Shown one piece after another: positions 20,311-33,189 of a stretch of 64,000 bases of DNA. The stretch is from contig NC_135557.1 in NCBI RefSeq assembly GCF_964340395.1, positions 26,070,114 to 26,134,113 of the forward strand, read 5' to 3'. Within the stretch, counting starts at the first letter, position 1; every line of letters begins with the position of its first letter. The position numbers and the translations under genes are program-made. The notes below the pieces were generated by a model that made no database searches, was not told the DNA's origin, and was given only the letters and a program-made list of their open reading frames with translations. Source of the stretch: Glandiceps talaboti (lineage: Eukaryota > Hemichordata > Enteropneusta > Spengelidae).

Positions 20311-21265
20311 AAATATTATACTGAATAATATGAGTGTTTTCATGTTAGTATAGGTTTGAAAGGTTACCATTAATTTGAAATAGTGTAAAAAATAGTTTTT
20401 GGTATGTGTGACTTGTTTGTTGTAGACAGACTATACTAGTGATTATCAAATGCATCTGAGCAACCAACCCATCAACCTTGTACTGTCAAATGTTCTGCCA
20501 ATGTTTTATTTTCATAAATAAACCATATACTTTAGAAACAGTTGTTTGAGTGTTTGTCTTCAGTGCCCATTCATCCTTTTTCTGGAGAACAATAGCTATT
20601 GTTTTAAAAAGAACAATAACTTTTAACAAAGAATTAAATCAATTAGCCATGAACAACAAAGAATTGATAAGGGCATAAACCTTGATGTAACATTTTTTTA
20701 TCTGCCATCAAATTTACAGTTTCAATGCTTACGACCACATCAATTACAACCCTTGTGTGTGGCCTTGACGGGCCCATGTGTGCACATATCCATATCAGAC
20801 AAAGCAACAGTTCAAAGTGATGTTCCCTTTAATTCAGTATGGCGCCCCCACCGGTACAATATCAGGTATACGGTATTTAACGACAGGGGTACGCAAGTTA
20901 TTAGTAAACTATAAATACACAACGGGAACAAAAGTATACCATTTTTCGATAACAGAAATAGAGAATTCACGTTTTAAAATTTACAAATAAATTGAAAAAG
21001 TATTTATATAATTAATTCACTTCGGTTAATATTCATATACACCGTATTTGACACCCCCTAGTGCAATATCGTCTCGCCCAAAAATTGACTTCCGGGGTTA
21101 ACGTGTAGCTTGAGTCGAGTAGCTGGCGAAAGTAGTGTGTGAAGCGGGCAGTGTCTGTACGTACACGCTGACATCAACCAGTTACTTTCATATTCCTCGT
21201 AGATCAGCAGACATTGAAATTCTCACCGCCTTACCGTGTTCACCGATTAGATAGGCAGTTTTAGA

Positions 21266-22254
21266 ATGAACCCTGCTGCTATTCCCGTACCTGTAGAAGA
21301 TGTACAAGGTGACAATCGCTGGATGAGTGTTGTAAGTAATCATATAAACAGTCTCATTATTAATTTTAGATATTTTTAAAGATTCTACATAATGTCTTAG
21401 ATTTTCATTGAAATTAGCCCAGCCCACCGAATCGTGTACGTCAATGTTATACTCTCTCGGAAAGATTTAGTATTATCGGTTGCAGTCTACGGACCCTCGT
21501 AATAATATTGAAGAACATTTATTCAGTAAAAATTCAAATTTAATGAATAAAGCAGTTTTTGCAGACAAATTAATAATTATTGTCATAAATTGGCTAATAA
21601 TTTATGAATATTGTATATGAGGTATTTTATACTTGACTGTAAGAATTACAAAATAACCCTCCAGGCTCCATGTAATGGTAATGTTATGTCAGAATCAAAA
21701 GAAAGTGTTTGATTGGCTGGTGGTAATATGTTCAATTCAAGAAGCCAATCAGAGTCAACGCTCACATCAATGCACTCATAATCATATTAACAATGATACT
21801 AAAAATCATTTTTGGAATTAGGAATTAGGAATACAAACAATTTGATAGCCACTGAGATTATTTGAAATGAACATACTACTGTACTACTACCAGGAGAGTA
21901 CAATATACCGGTAGATACTCTGACTGGTAAATTGGAAACAAATGACATATTAAGCCATCTACTGCGGACATTGATCATGCAATGATTTCAATATTTCGCG
22001 TTAATCTAGTTCTCTGAATATACTTCAGCTATTTGATACCAAATATTTTGGAAGAACACTTTGTTAGTAATAATAATTGTTTATTACTTAACAACATGCT
22101 GTGGAAAGCATGGTATAGTAAACACAATACAATACAAGACAAAAATACAATACACAATATGCAATATGCAATATATAGTAATATATGTCTCTGTTTATGG
22201 CAGAACGTGAAAATTAATATTGGACGCACATAACCAGCATAGTGTAGCATATCT

Positions 22255-22290
<36 letters not shown>

Positions 22291-23165
22291 GGAAATTTAT
22301 AGTGCTTGTATCCTATATAAGATGAAGTTCAGAGACACAGTGCAGCCTACAAACGTACTACGGAATATGATAATGAAATACAGGTGATTGTTTTTGATTG
22401 GTCTGTTTCAGCATAAACGTTATGTAAATGAATCACATGACAAGGAACCAGATGTTGTATTTATTGGTGATTCCTTAATACAGCAAATGGCACAAACCGA
22501 TGTAAGTAGCAATAATGTGATGATTTTGTGAACACAATTCTCAATAAATCTGACATCTAAATGAGGTAGCAGTCCCAAAAATGTCTGTTCATTGTAAAAT
22601 GGAGAAATAATTTTCAGTTTCATTCTATCATAACATAATTTCTGACCATCAAAGATACTACTCTACCAGCTGGACTTCATATTTTGAAATTTGAGATTTT
22701 TTATACAGAAACATGTCTATTTCAACATTTGCATATGAATTTATAATGTGACAGTCATGTGTTCATCATGTGACAGTCATGTGAGATCAAATACCATTCC
22801 ATCTTCATACCTGGTGTAGGAATAATGCAATGTTAGATAATTCTAGATTTTACCTTTTTGCCAGATTTGGTTCAAATGGTTTGTACCCATGCATAGTTTA
22901 AACTTTGGTATTGGTGGGGACGCAACTCAGCATGTACTTTGGAGGATAGAGAATGGAGAAATTGATGATATCAAACCGAAGGTAAGATCCGAAAAGAAAA
23001 AAGTATGATGATGATGGATGGTGATGATGGTGATGATGATGATGACGACGATGATGAAGACGACGACAACGACGACGACGACGATGACGATGACGATGGC
23101 GATGACGATGACGATGACGATGACGATGATGATGACGAAAAGAAAAACGTATGAAGATGATGATA

Positions 23166-23199
<34 letters not shown>

Positions 23200-23212
23200 C
23201 GAAAAGTATGAA

Positions 23213-23264
<52 letters not shown>

Positions 23265-25777
23265 CAAATGCTATATTCACAGGAATTTTCAAAAACCTAT
23301 TTTTTTGTCAAATATTTAGTTAGTGGTGGTTCAAGTTGGAACTAATAACCATGGACATACAGCAGAGCAAGTTGTAGGTGGAATTAAAGCTATTGTAGAA
23401 TCTATTACAAACAAACAACCTCAAGCACAGTTGTTTTTGATGGTAAGATAACTAGTTTATTGGAATATTGCACTGTATTTTATATGTGTACCTGTCATTT
23501 GGTATAACCCTGTACACTGTATTTTATATGTGTACCTGTCATTTGGTATAACCCTGTACACTGTATTTTATATGTGTACCTGTCATTTGGTATAACCCTG
23601 TACACTGTATTTTATATGTGTACCTGTCATTTGGTATAACCCTGTACACTGTATTTTATATGTGTACCTGTCATTTGGTATAACCCTGTACACTGTATTT
23701 TATATGTGTACCTGTCATTTGGTATAACCCTGTACACTGTATTTTATATGTGTACCTGTCATTTGGTATAACCCTGTACACTGTATTTTATATGTGTACC
23801 TGTCATTTGGTATAACCCTGTACACTGTATTTTATATGTGTACCTGTCATTTGGTATAACCCTGTACACTGTATTTTATATGTGTACCTGTCATTTGGTA
23901 TAACCCTGTACACTGTATTTTATATGTGTACCTGTCATTTGGTATAACCCTGTACACTGTATTTTATATGTGTACCTGTCATTTGGTATAACCCTGTACA
24001 CTGTATTTTATATGTGTACCTGTCATTTGGTATAACCCTGTACACTGTATTTTATATGTGTACCTGTCATTTGGTATAACCCTGTACACTGTATTTTATA
24101 TGTGTACCTGTCATTTGGTATAACCCTGTACACTGTATTTTATATGTGTACCTGTCATTTGGTATAACCCTGTACACCACTGTACTACCTGTCTATTCAC
24201 ATGGTATAACCCTATACACCCCTATATTAACTGTCTATTCATATGGTATAACCCTGTACACCCCTATATTACCTGTCATTTGGTATAACCTGTACACCCT
24301 TATATTACCTGTCTATTCATATGGTATAACCCTGTACACCCCTATATTATGTCATTTGGTATAACCCTGTACACAGTATTACCTGTGTATTCGTTTGGTA
24401 TAACCCTGTACAGTCCTATATTATCTATTTCGCGTTGCACAGAACTGGAAAGATTTCGTCAACTTTTGGACAAAGCAACTATAGAAAAATTCATCTACGC
24501 ATTTGTAACGTCCTGCCTACGGCATAAGTAAAGTTCAAATTAACCGTCTACAGACTCTTCAAAATGTCACTGCACGTCTTGTCAGCTGCTCACACAAGTT
24601 TGATCACATCTATCTCCAGTACTTGTCAACTTGCACTGGCTTCCAGTTGAAGCAAAGATTAAATTCAAAATTCTGCTAACCACTTTCAAAATCATCAATC
24701 ATGCTGTACCTCTGTATCTGATCAAACTAATTCGATCGTATATTTGGAGGTCTTAGATCAGCCCAGAAGCTGCATTTAATTCAACCTTGTGGCAACTTTA
24801 ACAAAACATACGGACAAAGAGCCTTCTCAGTTTGCACACCTTCCATGTGGAATGCACTACCATTTGATATTCGTAGCGCAAGACAGTTCACGTGTTCAAA
24901 AAGTGGGTTGAAGACGCATCTTTTTAGACAGTATTTAATTTGATGATTTCAAGTTGAGTTGCCAGGTTCTCTGCAGGACAGTAGACCCTCTATTTTAATG
25001 TGTGATGCTATTTAATGAGTGATTTGTTTTAATCCACTAGCTCTCTTCTGACCCTATATACTCCAGTACTATAGTACAGTCTACTTGGTATAACCCTGCA
25101 CACCCCTATATTCTAGGCACTAGTCTATTTGTTATGTCCCTATCTGTAGTCCTATATTACCAATATTTGTCATATGTCCCTATACCCCCCTTTGTTACAA
25201 TTTACTTGGTTTGACCCTTCACATAACTTTTATTATAATTCCATGTATGTTGTACACCCCTACATTACGTATAGATGTTTACATGTTTCAACTGTTAACA
25301 TATTAGAAGAACAAAATCTGAAGAGATTGAAGAATTTCTTTCCAAAAGCACTATTGAGAACTTAATGTGAAAGCACAAAATTATTATTATTTTATTATTA
25401 TTATATGGCTACAAGAACTAGGCCAGCAATAAACAATTTTAATTTCATTTGCATGTCAACAAAACATATTGTAATTTCATTATCATATGACATAAAAAAA
25501 TGACAATAATTTTATTATATTGTTGCAGGGAATTCCACCGAGAGGACTTAATCCAAATCCACTGAGAGAAAAGATTAAAAAAATCAACGAAGCCCTTCCT
25601 AACATGTTAAAATCATTTGCAAATACTCAGTTTATAGAATGTGACCCAGGCTTTATCCAGGTGGATGGTACCATTGATCACAACGATATGTTTGACTATT
25701 TGCATTTCACTAGACAGGGCTATGAGAAATTTTGTACCCCCCTCTATGAAGCAATGACCAATCTACTTTCACCATGA
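21266..25777 (+). CDS. PAFAH1B2: PAF acetylhydrolase IB catalytic subunit (alpha1/alpha2 type)
   Basis: Five exons: 21266-21331, 22412-22501, 22865-22981, 23320-23442, 25529-25777. They give 214 aa, with all junctions in phase 0 and GT-AG. This is a GDSL-family serine hydrolase that removes the acetyl group of platelet-activating factor. In animals the catalytic subunit dimerises and binds LIS1 (PAFAH1B1) in the cytosol. The order matches human PAFAH1B2: NPAAIP...DDRWMS-like start, VVFIGDSLIQ (Ser43 nucleophile), LNFGIGGDATQHVLWR, VQVGTNNHGHTAEQV (oxyanion Asn about 100), PRGLNPNPLR, then FDYLHFT with Asp188 and His191 completing the triad. Human subunits are 229-231 aa, so length fits with a shorter C-terminal tail. 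Invertebrates usually have one such gene, so B2 versus B3 has little meaning. The third and fourth introns contain long repeats. Confidence 0.96.
22257..22290. repeat. (AATC)n microsatellite
   Basis: About eight ATCA repeats in the first PAFAH1B intron are followed by GGAAATTTATAGTGCTTGTATCC, a word reminiscent of dispersed invertebrate repeats. Confidence 0.9.
23007..23263. repeat. (GAT)n/(GAC)n trinucleotide tract
   Basis: Interrupted GATGAC and pure GAT runs start 25 nt after the PAFAH1B exon 3 donor. The poly-Asp, His, Ser and Met frames seen on both strands are artefacts. Confidence 0.97.
23470..24420. repeat. 44-bp minisatellite, 16 near-identical units plus decayed units
   Basis: From 23470 to about 24176, sixteen 44-bp units of CACTGTATTTTATATGTGTA, CCTGTCATTTGGTATAACCC and TGTA are nearly free of differences. 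To 24420 follow variant units with CCCCTATATTACCTGTCTATTC. Similar decayed words return at 25080-25260, beyond a LINE fragment. The array begins 27 nt after the exon 4 donor. The sameness of units points to recent expansion. Confidence 0.97.
24424..25030 (+). mobile_element. LINE (CR1/L2-like) 3' fragment
   Basis: In changing frames the DNA encodes KATIEKFIYAFVTSCL, then INRLQTLQNVTARLVSC, then KFDHI, KIKFKILLTTFKIINHAVPLYL, YGQRAFSVCTPSMWNALPF and GLKTHLFRQYL. This is the typical end of a non-LTR reverse transcriptase ORF (RLQ-x-LQN-x-ARL and SVxxPxxWNxLP). The frame is broken several times and the RT core is missing, so it is an old 5'-truncated copy. Minisatellite-like words flank it on both sides, so it probably landed inside the older repeat region of PAFAH1B intron 4. 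Confidence 0.8.
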
Positions 25778-26760
25778 ACCTAAGGAGCATGACAAGACCC
25801 TCTAGCCACCAGAACTTTGACATGGAGAAAGCTCTAGAAAGCAGTGTTTTAAATACTGAAGTGATTTCAGTATGGGCTTGAAAAGTCTTTTTATTGTTAT
25901 TTTCGTCATGTTCAAATTTGTATTTTCATTTTGTTAATATATTTGAATGATATGTTGTCTTTCATCTGTCAATGGCCACTGTGTATATTTTATGCAAATT
26001 TGTAGTTTATCAGCACCAATGAAATGAAACTCATTGGCCACATTGTTTAGGTATGCAGATTTGTAGTTTATAACTACCAATGAAATGGCATCTCATTGGT
26101 CACATGGTTTAGTATGCAAATACCAATGAAATGAAAGCTCCCTCATTGGTCATTGTCTTTGAATGTTCTTTCAAGCACCAATGGCAGAACAGTAAGACTA
26201 CATAGAGATGGTCTTTCACATCACCTAAAGTGAGTACTTTAGATTTGGAGATAACATATCATTCAGTTATTTACTCTACCTGTATACATTCTAGTCCTTC
26301 TTTAGCACACTTTATGTCATGTCCATATTGCCTCATTTAACACTTAGCTGCAGTGGTGTCTGTTTACTGTCAAGTTTGATAGGCTGTCACATGTTTCCAT
26401 AGCCAAGGTAACAGTGGTGCTGAGCCCTGTTATGTTGCAGGTTTGGGAAATCAGTGAACGTTAAAACATCTCATCATTTAACCAAACACCTGTCAATACA
26501 AAACAATGGTCAGTGAAATGGATTTAGACTAACTTCATGAAAGGTAAACAAAGAACAAGAATATTTTGAAATTTGCCATGAAATATTTGGAAAGGAAGGT
26601 TTTCAAAGTATGCTTTCGATTCTGGCATACACTTCTCATCAAAATCTATTGTTGAACAGCACCCCTAGTGGCCAAACATTACAATCTTTTGTCTTTACGA
26701 TAACTGAAATATTTCACACTCATGACTACTCTTAGAATGTAAGATATGTCTTGTCCTGCC
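25778..26760 (+). other. PAFAH1B 3' UTR/flank with ATTGG repeats
   Basis: No gene is seen. Between about 25960 and 26165 a degenerate repeat of about 60 bp recurs with ACCAATGAAATG...CTCATTGGCCAC, which carries CCAAT and ATTGG in both orientations. I found no canonical AATAAA near the stop; the nearest I saw is at 31174-31179. Confidence 0.5.
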
Positions 26761-26769
26761 ACCAGGGTT

Positions 26770-27288
26770 GACTGGTGTGTGAGGGTATCCAATCATGGCG
26801 TACCTTACATACTAGACTACCAATGTGTGAGGGCACCCCGTCATGGCATACCTTATATACTAGACTACTGGTGTGTAAGGGCACTCCGCCATGGTGTACC
26901 ATACATACTAGACTACTGATGTGTGAGGGCACCCCGTCATGGCGTACCTTACATACTAGACTACTGGTGTGTGAGGGCACCCCGTCATGGCGTACCTTAC
27001 ATACTAGGCTACTGGTGTGTGAGGGCACCCCGTCATGGCGTACCTTATATACTAGACTACTGGTGTGTGAGGGCACCCCATCATGGCGTACCTTACATAC
27101 TAGGCTACTGGTGTGTGATGGCACCCCATCATGGCGTACCTTACATACTAGACTACTGGTGTGTGAGGGCACCCCGTCATGGCGTACCTTACATACTAGA
27201 CTACTGGTGTGTGAGGGCACCCTGTCATGGCGTACCTTACATACTAGACTACTGGTGTGTGAGGGCACCCCATACCTTACAGACAAGA
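26770..27288. repeat. 48-bp minisatellite, about 11 copies
   Basis: Units contain TGTGTGAGGGCACCCCGTCA, TGGCGTACCTTACATACTAG and ACTACTGG. The 48-bp period is a multiple of three, so long frames stay open on both strands (up to about 180 codons) without any start, splice or homology support. An inverted relative sits at 18395-18480. Confidence 0.97.
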
Positions 27289-30200
27289 CTACTCTAGCAC
27301 TGCCATAAAAAAAGCTACAAAATATCTATCAAAAATATTGTCATTTCTGTGAAGGCTACATACTTAAATGATGTTACATGTTAACACAATGACGTTTAAT
27401 TAATTCACACAATCATTTCTGTATTTAATAGTGGCTCCTTTTACAAGTTCCAAAAAAAGCACAAAAGCGTAGTTTTTCAAAATAAGGTGGAAAGAATGAA
27501 TTTGTTTCCCCATGTTTAACATGTATGAGTCTTTGTGTCAATATCAGTGATTGGTTGAAGTCATTTAAATTTACATATTCAGGCTGTCTGTAAAACTATC
27601 AGTGATTGGTTGATATAGATCTGAATTAAAATATTTGTGTACTGTGTGAAACCATTTGTGATTGGTGGAAATCAATTTAAATTTACATAGTCAGTGTATC
27701 TGTAAAACACTCAGTGATTGGTTGAAATGATCCAAATTTGAATATTTTGGCTAAATCTATATGATTAGTTGGTACCAATAGAATCGTACGTCTTAGGGGG
27801 GAATAGTTCAATGTAGAGTAACTGAATTTGTTGAAATTGTCATGGTAACCTGAATATATTGTTTCACTGTGCAGATTTTTGTTCTGACACTGATATAGTG
27901 TGAAGCCTACTGGCGGTGCATACAGTAGGATCTGGAAAAAATATAATGCCACATATGGCTGTCTAGTACATATCAAAATTTACAATGACAGGTGAATGTC
28001 AAACTTTGCCTAACTTTACAACAGAAATGGTGTTATGGTTATGATGTAGTGTTGTCAACTTTTACCATGACTGTGGTGTTGTCTTTTTTGGCTGTGAAAC
28101 ACACTTTGCAGATCTTGTAGTAACTTTTGCCTAACTAACCATCACTTGTTGTCATAGCTAGTACCACAAGGTAGAACATTTTGCTTAACTATACTACCAG
28201 TGTGATAAATCTATATGGTGAAACTAGGTTTGCCTAACTATACTACCAATGTGATAAAACTAGTGAAACGAGATTTGCCTAACTATACTATCAGTGTGAT
28301 AAATCTGTAGTGAAACGAGGTATTGTGGTACCATAGAAGTCAGTGAAGCAGTATTTGCCTAACTGGCATTTTAGCACTTTAGAGTGACTTTTAAAAAAAA
28401 AAACTCTTTGTGTTTGTCATTCTTACAAAGGGAATGTTTTTCTATTCATAAAGTGTATGTAATTGTGAAAACATATCTTGTTAACTGTAGTAACAAGTTA
28501 TCGTTTCTTGCCTAACTGCAGTAACACGTCATTTCTTGCCTAACTGCACTAACAAGTTATCATTTCTTGCCTAACTGTGCAATAGATATGTAACAATCTT
28601 TATAATTTGATAGTGCTGTGGAATACAAAAATGTACATTAACACAGTGTTTGCTAACATCAGGCCTCATATAGTCTGAAGATATGACATGTTATGCTGTC
28701 CTGTTAGTCACTTCTTTAAGAGAAAGATTGTCAAATAGGGCGGATCAGATCAGATTAGCGTAAGTCTGATATGTTGTCAAGTTAGTACAATAGATAGTTT
28801 TATATACACTAAGATTATCTCACCAAAGAGTATGTCATGTACCCTTCCACCCCATTCCATGATGGTAAGGACCAACCATACAATATAAGACAGTGAGGCT
28901 ATACTGAAAGATAGTATTGGGAGAGGGGGTTGTTATTGCAATGTGTTGTATTTTTTGTGTATCTTTTAACCATACATTGCTATTGGTATTAGGTCCACAA
29001 AGCACAGTTTGTGAGCATTTATGTTCAAGTTTAGAAGGTTGATAAGGTTTAGAAGGTACCATAGGTCATGTTCAGAAGGTACTGTAGGTCAAGTTCAGAA
29101 GTGACCAAAACTTATAATTTTTTCCATGAGTTTATAATTTTGTAATGTGGTCCCCTGGGTAGCCAGTCAAGCCTAATAGAAAGGCTGTGATTGGCCAATG
29201 ACTAACCTTATAAAATGAGGGTTGTGATTGGCAAATGACAAACCTTATAATACAAAAGCTGTGATTGGCCAATAATTAAAGTTCTGATAAATAGGAAGGT
29301 TGTGATTGGTTAATCACTAACATCATAATAGAAAGAGTTGTGATTGGTCAATGAGTAAGTACTTTATTAGGAAAATTGTTATTGGTCCAAATATTTGTAA
29401 AAGTGATAAAAGTTTGTGGGTGAATGTAAATGACATTTAATTATCACTGCCAAATATGATATAATGTATATTTTGTCAAGAAATCATGACTAGAGATTAT
29501 TTTGTAGTTTTAAACATATTTATATGTTATGTACCACCTAGTAATGGGAGTAGAGTGTTTGTTTGTTTGTTAAATTGTAGCAGAGTCAGGGAACTATGAT
29601 GTAAGATATCCTCTCACACCATGTATAGAGATGACCTTGAGGTCAAAGGTGACTAAGAGGTCAAAATTTGATGAAATGAAACTGACAGGTCGTTGATTTG
29701 TGTCAGGTGACAGTTCTAACAATGAGGCAAGATTGTTTTGAGTTATAGATTATTAATGATTAAATGATTTCAAAGCATTGTTGCCATGGTAATGCCCTAC
29801 ATAAAATACCAGGTTGTGATTTCATATTTTGAAAGTGATGTTCTTTTCTCAGATAAGTAACCATGGTAATACTTCTATACTTAAATAACACTGAAATAAG
29901 ACTTTGATTTAAAACAAAATTTCTCATTTTTAATTTGTCTACAGTGCCGAGATTTAAAAACATTTGATTTATTTATGAGAAAAAGTTAAATGTAAGAGAA
30001 CAATGATGAAATATCAAAATCATATTTAATATGTGAATGAAATGGAATTATTCACAATCCAAACCTCATTTTTAGATTTTAATTTTTTAGACCACAAAAA
30101 CAACTTTTGGGAATCCACTTTTCTGCATTTTCACCATAATTTCTTGTTATCTCTAAAAAGTATTTGTATAGCACAATCATCTCCTTTCAGTGCTATGAAA

Positions 30201-31050
30201 ACGAAAGTCCATGGACTACTAGATCTGTCGTTGAGGGCGCTGTTTTAATGTGTGCGGAGTGATGAAACTAGTACGCCTAAAATAGATCTTTCAGTATAGG
30301 AAACCCATTGCTTTACTTGTAATTGAGTTTCAGTGATATATTAAGAAATACATACAAAGTCTACGTAAAATGTACTTCTTTAATTTTAGATTTTATGTTT
30401 TACAACAATTCCAGAAACCAAGATAATGAACTCCAAACTCAAGTAAAGTATATCCAAAACCAAATAGATATGTAGATCTATTAGATACTACTATAGATAT
30501 CATGCTATTGGCAAACTAAGATAGACACAATATTACTATGGATATCATGCTGTCTGCAAACTAAGATAACACAAACTAAAACTGCTGTTGCAGTAAGTTG
30601 ATATAATTGAGGTAATTACACAGTAGGGTGGCATCTCTGATAGCAAATTTTGTTGTCAGTATTTACACAATCTTGCTAAGAGGGTGACATAACCAAGACA
30701 CCACTATCACTCACAATAATTGCTAACAGGGTGATTATATCCACATAACCAAGACACCACTATCACTCACATCTAACATAATAGTTTTAATTGTATTTTA
30801 TTTTAGTAAACCAAAAGCTTGGTTTCCACAGTAGTAGGTAATAATAGCACCAGCTTTATCATGTATTATATTTACTCAGAACACATCACCTTGATCGGAG
30901 GGACTATTCTACCTCTAGATTCTTGTAGTTTAGTATGTGCTATTGTCTTCTCTGGTAAGACTAGTCCATTCTACAGAGAATGGGTGTGAGAGGATTTAAA
31001 GTGAGAAAGTTTATTTATGATAGAGGTATTTGTAGTGTGATTATAAATGA
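27289..31050. other. Gene-free stretch with decayed local repeats
   Basis: There are three families of short degenerate tandem repeats. At 27540-27740, units of about 60 bp carry CAGTGATTGGTTGAAAT and ATTTACATA. At 28110-28590, a repeated TTTGCCTAACTA and GTGATAAATCT theme recurs. At 29160-29400, units of about 45 bp carry GTGATTGGCCAATGAC. No open frame with coding character was found on either strand. Confidence 0.6.
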
Positions 31051-31155
31051 TGACAACCAAGCTACAGCGTACGTGTAGTCATAGCAACCAAGCTATAGAG
31101 TATGTGTAGTCATAGCAACTAAGCTATAGAGTATGTGTAGTCATAGTAACCTTTG
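31051..31155. repeat. 31-bp repeat, about 3 copies
   Basis: CAACCAAGCTATAGAGTATG plus TGTAGTCATAG is repeated in tandem. Confidence 0.9.
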
Positions 31156-31173
31156 TGGCATTGTATATTGCTG

Positions 31174-31179
31174 AATAAA
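31174..31179 (+). terminator. Candidate distal polyA signal for PAFAH1B
   Basis: AATAAA is followed by a GT-rich stretch (TGTGTTGTGTTTTGTGTTC). This would imply a 3' UTR of about 5.4 kb. Confidence 0.25.
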
Positions 31180-31274
31180 AATGTGACAGTTCAACTGTGG
31201 AGATTTGTGTTGTGTTTTGTGTTCACAGACACAGAGAGATTTGGTATTGAAACCCCTCTGGATACCAACTGTGG

Positions 31275-31585
31275 TTTCTAACCTCAGGTATAAATCGTAA
31301 TGATGTTGTATAAGGACTAGACTAGTGAGTGGAGGTGTAAATGGTAACGATACTGTATAGGAACTAGACTGTGAGTGAAGGTATAAATCGTAATGATACT
31401 GTATAGGAACTAGACTGTGAGGAACTATACTGTGAGTGAAGGTATAAATGGTAATGATGTTGTATAAGGACTAGACTGTGAGTGAAGGTATAAATCATAA
31501 TAATGTTGTATAAGGATTAGACTAGTGAGTGGAGGTATAAATCATAATAATGTTGTATAAGGACTAGACTACCAGTACAAGGACT
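31275..31585. repeat. 46-bp minisatellite, about 6-7 copies
   Basis: Units contain GGTATAAATCGTAATGATAC, TGTATAGGAACTAGACTG and TGAGTGAA, with single-base variants and one partial unit. Confidence 0.9.
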
Positions 31586-31734
31586 TGGGAAACTGGATAA
31601 AACTAGTATAATAGCTTCCCTTGCATTGAGCTATCATTTTGAGTGGGCTCCTCCTCTGTAAAGTGACCAGTGAACTCAGGTCAAGTTTATCTACTTGCTG
31701 GCCTTAGCAAAAACACTGAAGACAGACATGGACA

Positions 31735-31775
31735 CAGACACAGACACAGACACAGACACAGACACAGACACAGAA
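31735..31775. repeat. (CAGACA)n microsatellite
   Basis: Seven or so ACAGAC units. Confidence 0.95.
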
Positions 31776-32481
31776 ACAAATAAGTTAATCAATACACATA
31801 TCGCACACACACTGGGATATACACAAAAATCAAACACAAGAAGTAAAACACGACTGTGTTGAAGACACTCCCAACTACAAGTTCAAATCTATAGTCTGGG
31901 CTAAATTTTTAAATATTATATCCCATTGTCAGAAAAGAACAGTTCTTTAGTCTGGACAAATTTCCACACTTAATGTCCAATATTAAACAGCACCGACTAT
32001 GTCAGACATGTATGTAGAGAATCTAGCAATACAAGTATATGACACTCTTCCATTGTGATTCTTTCTGATCCAAGGTATTTGGCCACATATCCAGGGTTAG
32101 TAATAAATAGTGACTGATATGCATAACTCTTACTGTTTATCTATCTATCAATCATTCAAGCAAGCAATCGGGTTATGTCCAAGCCAAGCCCAATGTCAGG
32201 TATCATTGCTTGAAGTGGGACAAAAGTATACATAAACATGTCGATGAGGGCGCATTTCTACATTTGGCCTTCCATTTTCTCCTGACATGCCCCCTTTTAC
32301 GGATTATGGATGATATTAATGCACACCGAACTTTACAATCAAAATTAAATTTATTATCAGCACTGCAAATAGTACAATCACTTTTTTGTGTGAAATAAAT
32401 AAAAATACACTCTGGAGAAATAATTCTTTATAATTCATATACACATAGTATGACCAATTCATTTGTGATCAGTGCATATAG

Positions 32482-32503
32482 CAATATATATATATATATA
32501 TAT
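32482..32503. repeat. (AT)n microsatellite
   Basis: A short TA run in a gene-free AT-rich stretch (31780-32730) where nothing else stands out. Confidence 0.9.
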
Positions 32504-32734
32504 CTGTATATATGTAGAAAACTGTACCATACAAAATATTCAAACAACATTTTATACACATGCTATATATACAAATAATATTTTCCCTATATGAATTACT
32601 TAATTTGATATAAAATCCTACATTTATTTTGGTATCATAAATATTGCAAAAGTTCAAAAACTTTAGAAATAGTACAGATGTAAGAATGGAGTTGATGTCA
32701 TTTTATTCTATAATTAAACTTCATTCCTTCATTC

Positions 32735-33105
32735 ATCCAAAGAAAATCTGACTGACATAAGGGGCCTTAATTATCACTGAGTGACATAAGGGGCCTTTAT
32801 TGTCACTGAGTGACATAAGGGGTCTTGTCACTATGAGTTGAAGACAATTAGTGAGAAACCGTTCGGTTACAAGTATTTTCTAAATGACTGAAGAAAAATT
32901 CTAGGAGTATAATAATACCTGTGCAAACAAGAATTTATGACAAATTGGGAATAGTAATGGTGATTTGGAAAGTTTTCACTCTGACAATTTGAATGCTGCA
33001 GTACATAGACACATGCTGTCCTGATTGAGAGTGAATGACCAGGGTATAAATCCCATATTTTTTGTTCAAACACATTCAACTTGGCTTGCGAAAGGTGTAA
33101 TGAGG
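32735..33105 (+). repeat. Dispersed repeat family copy B
   Basis: GAGTGACATAAGGGG(C/T)CTT is tandemly repeated three times at 32740-32825. It is followed by TCACTATGAGTTG, TTACAAGTATTTTCTAAATG, ATAATACCTGTGCA, ATTGGGAATAGTAATGGTGA and TTCAACTTGGCTTGCG. The same order is found at 54249-54480 and in shorter form at 5870-6058. Confidence 0.65.
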
Positions 33106-33189
33106 TGTGTGTTCTAAGAAGAGTACAAGCTAAACAAATGTTGAGAGGTCTTTAATAGTAGGTCTCTGATATCAAAAAACTTAAAAGAA

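Noticed and set aside
20778-20990. 70-codon plus-strand frame
   Set aside because: No recognisable content; just upstream of PAFAH1B and unlike coding DNA.
22927-23345. Poly-Ser, poly-His, poly-Asp and poly-Met frames
   Set aside because: They come from the GAT/GAC repeat in a PAFAH1B intron.
26732-27308. Repeat proteins of 177-184 codons on both strands
   Set aside because: The 48-bp repeat period alone keeps the frames open; there is no start context, splice site or homology.
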